Source of the DNA: JBEVMS01 sp040508515
GTDB lineage: Bacteria; Pseudomonadota; Gammaproteobacteria; Xanthomonadales; Rhodanobacteraceae
DNA length: 28,202 nucleotides
Direction: 5' to 3'
NCBI GenBank assembly: GCA_040508515.1
Contig: JBEVMS010000222.1
Coordinates: forward strand, 1 to 28,202
In this document: piece after piece, positions 25,022 to 28,202 of the stretch
How the letters are laid out: every line of letters begins with the position of its first letter
Numbering within the stretch: position 1 is the stretch's first letter
The notes under the pieces: model-generated
Seen by the model: only the letters and a program-made list of their open reading frames with translations
Told to the model about the DNA's origin: nothing
Databases searched by the model: none
Program-made: the position numbers and the translations under genes

Positions 25022-25564
25022 ATGGCTTTGCATCAGGTTCCCGCCGGCCGCGACGTGCCGAACGAAATCAACGTGATCATCGAAATCCCCAAGGATGCCG
25101 AGCCGGTCAAGTACGAAGTCGACAAGCAGAGCGACGCGATCTTCGTCGACCGCATCCTCTCCACCCCGATGCGCTACCCCTGCAACTACGGCTACGTGCC
25201 GGGCACCCTGGGTGGCGACGGCGATCCGCTGGACGCGCTGGTGATCCTGCCGCTGCCGCTGGTGCCCGCCTCGGTGATCCGTTGCGTGCCCGTCGGCATG
25301 CTGAAGATGACCGACGAAGCCGGCAGCGACGAGAAGCTGGTGGTGGTGCCAGTGCCGAAGATCTTCGCCGGCTACGCGCACATCAAGAACATCGACCAGG
25401 TTTCCGGCCACTGGCTGGAGCGCATCGGCCACTTCTTCGAGCATTACAAGGATCTTGAGAAGGGCAAGTGGGTCAAGCTTGAAGGCTGGGTCGGCGCCGA
25501 CGAAGCCAAGCAGGAAATCCTCGACGGCGTCGCGCGCTACCAGGCCGATCACGCCACAGCTTGA
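25022..25564 (+). CDS. ppa: Inorganic pyrophosphatase, family I
   Basis: A 180-residue soluble enzyme that hydrolyses PPi to phosphate and pulls biosynthetic reactions forward. The signature DGDPLDALV, with its metal-binding aspartates, and the preceding MRYPCNYGYVPGT segment are intact, and the length is normal for the bacterial hexameric form. An AAGGA site lies about 7 nt before the ATG. A textbook intrinsic terminator follows 26 nt after the stop. It is the third pyrophosphate-linked gene in the window, after pfp and hppA. Confidence 0.97.
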   Translation: MALHQVPAGRDVPNEINVIIEIPKDAEPVKYEVDKQSDAIFVDRILSTPMRYPCNYGYVPGTLGGDGDPLDALVILPLPLVPASVIRCVPVGMLKMTDEAGSDEKLVVVPVPKIFAGYAHIKNIDQVSGHWLERIGHFFEHYKDLEKGKWVKLEGWVGADEAKQEILDGVARYQADHATA

Positions 25565-25590
25565 TCGCCCCCGCGCCTCGATGGTTCCCC

Positions 25591-25620
25591 ATACCCCGCC
25601 GCCGGCGGGGTATTTTTTTT
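25591..25620 (+). terminator. Intrinsic terminator of ppa
   Basis: A 10-bp perfect stem (ATACCCCGCC 25591-25600, GGCGGGGTAT 25604-25613) with a 3-nt loop runs into eight T residues counting from the stem's last base. It is the best terminator in the window. Confidence 0.95.
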
Positions 25621-25706
25621 GGGTCATGGCCGATTACCGGGAAAGGCGGCCTTGACGTGGAAGACGCAGCACGCGCGTCGCGGTAACACCCTGGCCATGC
25701 GATCGA

Positions 25707-26102
25707 TCACGCACGATCGTCGCGCGCCTCGCGCGGCAAGCCATCGGCTAGGCGCAACCATTCCAAGGCGTGCTGGGCATAGATGTGATATTCGGGCGCC
25801 ACGTCGGCGGCCTGATCCAGGCTGGCGATGGTCACGCAAACATAACCGTCGTCTTCCTCGGTGCACAGTGAACTGCCGCAGCGCTCGCAAAAACCGCGCC
25901 GCATCACGCTGGAACTGGCGTAGTAGGTTGGCATTCCACGGCGCCAGCGAAACTGCGCCACCGGGAAATTAACCCACGCCACCACCGGCGCGCCGACGCT
26001 ACGCCGACAGATCAGGCAGTGGCAGTAATGCGGATTGATCGGCGCGGCGTGCGCCTCGTACTGCACTGCGCCGCATGCACAACCACCGCTCCAGATATCC
26101 AT
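25707..26102 (-). CDS. GFA-family zinc protein (Mss4-like fold)
   Basis: A protein of about 131 residues of the GFA family, named for glutathione-dependent formaldehyde-activating enzymes; most members have no proven activity. Zinc-binding cysteines are CAC (Cys8, Cys10), CHCLIC (Cys27, Cys29, Cys32) and CERC (Cys72, Cys75), with the usual GAPVVAWVNF and CGSSLC stretches. The frame also has ATG at 26138 and 26135, but these lie only 6-9 nt after the T-run of the ferritin-gene terminator and lack a ribosome binding site, so I favour the ATG at 26102. Its own site (GAGA) is weak. It probably has its own promoter. Confidence 0.82.
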   Translation of the reverse strand: MDIWSGGCACGAVQYEAHAAPINPHYCHCLICRRSVGAPVVAWVNFPVAQFRWRRGMPTYYASSSVMRRGFCERCGSSLCTEEDDGYVCVTIASLDQAADVAPEYHIYAQHALEWLRLADGLPREARDDRA

Positions 26103-26144
26103 CGTCGTTGTCTCGACCGGCCCATCCGTCTTCATCATGCGCGC

Positions 26145-26182
26145 AAAAAAGCCGCGCGGCGAAACCTACGTCGCGGCGCGGC
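26145..26182 (-). terminator. Intrinsic terminator of the ferritin-like gene
   Basis: On the minus strand GCCGCGC (26176-26182) pairs with GCGCGGC (26151-26157) across an 18-nt loop, followed directly by six T residues (26145-26150). It begins 22 nt past the ferritin-like stop codon and ends just before the first possible ATG of the GFA gene. Confidence 0.75.
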
Positions 26183-26204
26183 CGGGCGGCGTTTAACTTT
26201 GCGC

Positions 26205-26774
26205 CTAGTGGGTCGGCTTGGCCGGCGGCTCGCCCGTCTTGCCCAGATTCTCCAGCAAGGTGGCCATGTCCTCGGCGTGTTCCTCTTCCTGCGCCAGGAT
26301 GTCTTCCATGATGCGTCGACTGGTTGGGTCGTCGCCGCCGATATAGTTGATGATGTCCTTGTAGCTGTCGATCGCGATGCGTTCGGCGATCAGGTCTTCC
26401 TTGATCATGTCGATCAAATCTTCGCCCTCGACATAATCTGCATGGCTGCGCGTTAGCAGGCTTTTGGGATTGAAATCGGGCTTGCCGTCGAGCTGGGTGA
26501 TGCGCTCGGCGATCCGATCGGCGTGCAACTGCTCCTCGGCGGCGTGCTGAAGGAATTCGGCCTTGACGCTCTGCGAATGAATTCCTTGCGCCGCGTAATA
26601 GTGGTACTTGTAACGCAGCACGCAGACGATCTCGGTGGCCAGCGCCTCGTTAAGCAGCTTGATCACCATCTCGCGATCGGCCCGGTAGCCCTGAGTGATC
26701 GCGCCTTGTTCGATGTGCTGGCGCGCACGCGCGCGGATCGTCTCGATATCGGTAAGAAATGGCTTGACCGCCAT
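26205..26774 (-). CDS. Ferritin-like (bacterioferritin-related) protein without haem ligand
   Basis: A 189-residue four-helix ferritin-like protein. A complete di-iron centre can be placed by comparison with E. coli bacterioferritin: Glu48, Glu81, His84, Glu131, Glu163 and His166. The residue matching the haem-binding Met52 is Gln82, so haem binding as in Bfr is not expected. It has about 30 extra residues before the first helix and a Pro-rich C-terminal tail ending in His. ATG at 26774 has a strong GAGGAGG site 6 nt upstream; the longer open frame to 27242 overlaps thiC and is not real. It probably oxidises and stores iron, or protects from oxidants. A large hairpin lies in its leader and a terminator follows it. 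Confidence 0.88.
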   Translation of the reverse strand: MAVKPFLTDIETIRARARQHIEQGAITQGYRADREMVIKLLNEALATEIVCVLRYKYHYYAAQGIHSQSVKAEFLQHAAEEQLHADRIAERITQLDGKPDFNPKSLLTRSHADYVEGEDLIDMIKEDLIAERIAIDSYKDIINYIGGDDPTSRRIMEDILAQEEEHAEDMATLLENLGKTGEPPAKPTH

Positions 26775-26803
26775 ACCCGCCTCCTCGCTCAAATGAATGG
26801 ATG

Positions 26804-26837
26804 GGGTCTTCGTCGGCATGCACACCGACGAAAACCC
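26804..26837 (-). promoter_or_regulatory. 13-bp hairpin between thiC and the ferritin-like gene
   Basis: The arms 26804-26816 and 26825-26837 pair over 13 bp with one G-U wobble on the RNA and an 8-nt loop. No clear T-run follows on the minus strand (CATCCATTCATTT). It could be the thiC terminator, or a leader structure about 15-20 nt before the ferritin-like ribosome binding site. Confidence 0.55.
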
Positions 26838-26931
26838 GATCATCTTTGAGCACGTCGCGCGAAACGCAGGTGAACGATCGCGCCGACACGCTCGCGGCCT
26901 GTCTCGATGGCCTCGTATGGACGTCCAAACG

Positions 26932-28202
26932 TCAGGCTTTACGATAAACCTCCGCGCCCTGCAGGCGGAACTCGATCGATTTAGCCGCCATGCCTTCATC
27001 AAGCGCAGCGGCCTCGTCGACGCCCTGCTGCGCGGCGTAGTCGCGCACGTCCTGGGTGATCCGCATCGAACAGAACTTTGGCCCGCACATGGAGCAAAAG
27101 TGCGCTGACTTGTGCGCTTCCTTGGGCATCGTCTCGTCGTGAAATTCGCGCGCCTTGTCCGGGTCCAGACCCAGGTTGAACTGATCGTCCCAGCGGAATT
27201 CGAAGCGTGCCTTGGACAACGCGTTGTCGCGCACCTGCGCACCCGGATGGCCCTTGGCCAGATCCGCCGCGTGCGCAGCGATCTTGTAGGCGATGATGCC
27301 GTCGCGCACGTCCTGCTTGTTGGGCAGGCCCAGGTGTTCCTTGGGGGTGACGTAGCAGAGCATCGCGGTGCCGAACCAGCCGATCATCGCCGCGCCGATC
27401 GCGCTGGTGATGTGGTCGTAGCCGGGCGCGATATCGGTGGTCAGCGGCCCCAGCGTGTAGAACGGCGCCTCGTGGCATTTCTCCAGCTGGCGCTCCATGT
27501 TCTCCTTGATCAAATGCATCGGCACATGGCCGGGGCCTTCGATCATGGTCTGCACGTCGTGCTTCCAGGCAATCTGGGTCAACTCGCCCAAGGTATCCAG
27601 CTCACCGAACTGTGCCGCGTCGTTGGCATCGGCGATGCAACCGGGGCGCAGGCCATCGCCGAGGCTGAAGGACACGTCGTAGGCCTTCATGATCTCGCAG
27701 ATGTCCTCAAAGTGCGTGTAGAGGAAATTCTCGCGGTGGTGCGCCAGGCACCACTTGGCCATGATCGAGCCGCCGCGCGAGACGATCCCGGTGACCCGCT
27801 TGGCGGTCATCGGCACGAAGCGCAACAGCACGCCGGCGTGGATGGTGAAGTAATCCACGCCCTGCTCGGCCTGTTCGATCAAGGTGTCGCGGAAGATTTC
27901 CCAGGTGAGGTCCTCGGCCACGCCATCGACCTTCTCCAGCGCCTGGTAGATCGGCACCGTGCCGATCGGCACTGGCGAGTTGCGGATGATCCACTCGCGC
28001 GTCTCGTGGATGTGCTTGCCGGTGGACAAGTCCATCACGTTGTCCGCGCCCCAGCGGATCGACCAGACTAGCTTTTCCACTTCCTCAGCGATGCCCGAGC
28101 TGACCGCGCTGTTGCCGATGTTGGCGTTGATCTTGGTCAGGAAGTTGCGCCCGATGATCATCGGCTCGCTTTCCGGGTGATTGATGTTGGCCGGAATGAT
28201 CG
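26932..28202 (-). CDS. thiC: Phosphomethylpyrimidine synthase (3' part)
   Basis: The C-terminal 422 or so residues of ThiC, the radical-SAM enzyme that turns aminoimidazole ribotide into hydroxymethylpyrimidine phosphate for thiamine. The coding frame runs off the right edge at 28202; the first visible residues (IIPANINHPESEPMIIGRNF) lie inside the protein. The iron-sulphur cluster motif CSMCGPKFC is near the C-terminus, and the EGPGHVPMH and SLGDGLRPG segments are typical. The ATG at 28161 is internal, not the start. A TPP riboswitch, if present, would lie beyond the window. Confidence 0.97.
   Translation of the reverse strand, partial: IIPANINHPESEPMIIGRNFLTKINANIGNSAVSSGIAEEVEKLVWSIRWGADNVMDLSTGKHIHETREWIIRNSPVPIGTVPIYQALEKVDGVAEDLTWEIFRDTLIEQAEQGVDYFTIHAGVLLRFVPMTAKRVTGIVSRGGSIMAKWCLAHHRENFLYTHFEDICEIMKAYDVSFSLGDGLRPGCIADANDAAQFGELDTLGELTQIAWKHDVQTMIEGPGHVPMHLIKENMERQLEKCHEAPFYTLGPLTTDIAPGYDHITSAIGAAMIGWFGTAMLCYVTPKEHLGLPNKQDVRDGIIAYKIAAHAADLAKGHPGAQVRDNALSKARFEFRWDDQFNLGLDPDKAREFHDETMPKEAHKSAHFCSMCGPKFCSMRITQDVRDYAAQQGVDEAAALDEGMAAKSIEFRLQGAEVYRKA

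Noticed and set aside
26775..27242. Upstream extension of the ferritin-like frame into thiC
   Set aside because: It reads thiC antiframe sequence rich in Arg, and a strong ribosome binding site supports the start at 26774.

Overview
The window is a GC-rich chromosomal segment of a gammaproteobacterium, most likely of the Xanthomonadales (Xanthomonadaceae/Rhodanobacteraceae). This rests on the housekeeping gene set (hemL, thiE, mpl, a short-LID adk, a pyrophosphate-dependent pfp, hppA, ppa, thiC), the high third-position GC, and a perfect Clp/CRP-type palindrome. There are no insertion sequences, phage genes, CRISPR arrays, tRNA genes or rRNA genes in the window.

Layout. 1-750: two promoter-like boxes firing leftward off the window, a small hypothetical gene and a rubredoxin gene. 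839-2758: thiE-hemL, a tight two-gene unit. 2873-4549 (minus): an ArgD-type aminotransferase followed by a GloA-type glyoxalase. 4880-8450 (minus): a three-gene ribose-class sugar ABC importer (ATPase, permease, binding protein) with no catabolic genes beside it. 8451-9411: almost 1 kb without a confident protein gene, but with structure: TGTAA-type repeats, a near-consensus sigma-54 (-24/-12) promoter on the plus strand, and about 300 nt downstream a strong intrinsic terminator. 9412-10740 (minus): a sigma-54 activator (bEBP) gene that converges on that unit, itself preceded by a perfect TGTGA-N6-TCACA site. 10926-11531 (minus): a LON-domain protein. 11665-13985 (plus): an ABC ATPase and a polytopic membrane partner with a 4-bp overlap. 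13990-16038 (minus): adk then mpl, separated by a hairpin. 16238-17521 (plus): pfp. 17815-19380 (minus): a chemoreceptor. 19697-24912 (plus): hppA, a secreted prolyl oligopeptidase and a prolyl-4-hydroxylase-like dioxygenase. 25022-25564 (plus): ppa with a textbook terminator. 25707-28202 (minus): a GFA-type zinc protein, a non-haem ferritin-like protein and the 3' part of thiC.

How the genes fit together. Three enzymes of pyrophosphate metabolism lie within 9.4 kb: PPi-dependent phosphofructokinase, membrane H+-PPase and soluble PPase, with adenylate kinase alongside. Thiamine synthesis frames the window (thiE at the left, thiC at the right).

The best candidate for an undescribed system is 8799-10852. 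Here a Clp-type site precedes a bEBP gene, and a sigma-54 promoter drives a short terminated RNA that carries four ANGGA motifs. The arrangement recalls the CbrB-CrcZ pairing of an activator with its small RNA in Pseudomonas, but neither the sequence nor the activator's N-terminal domain is that of CbrB/CrcZ as far as I can see. The RNA and its dependence on the neighbouring activator are inferred, not shown.
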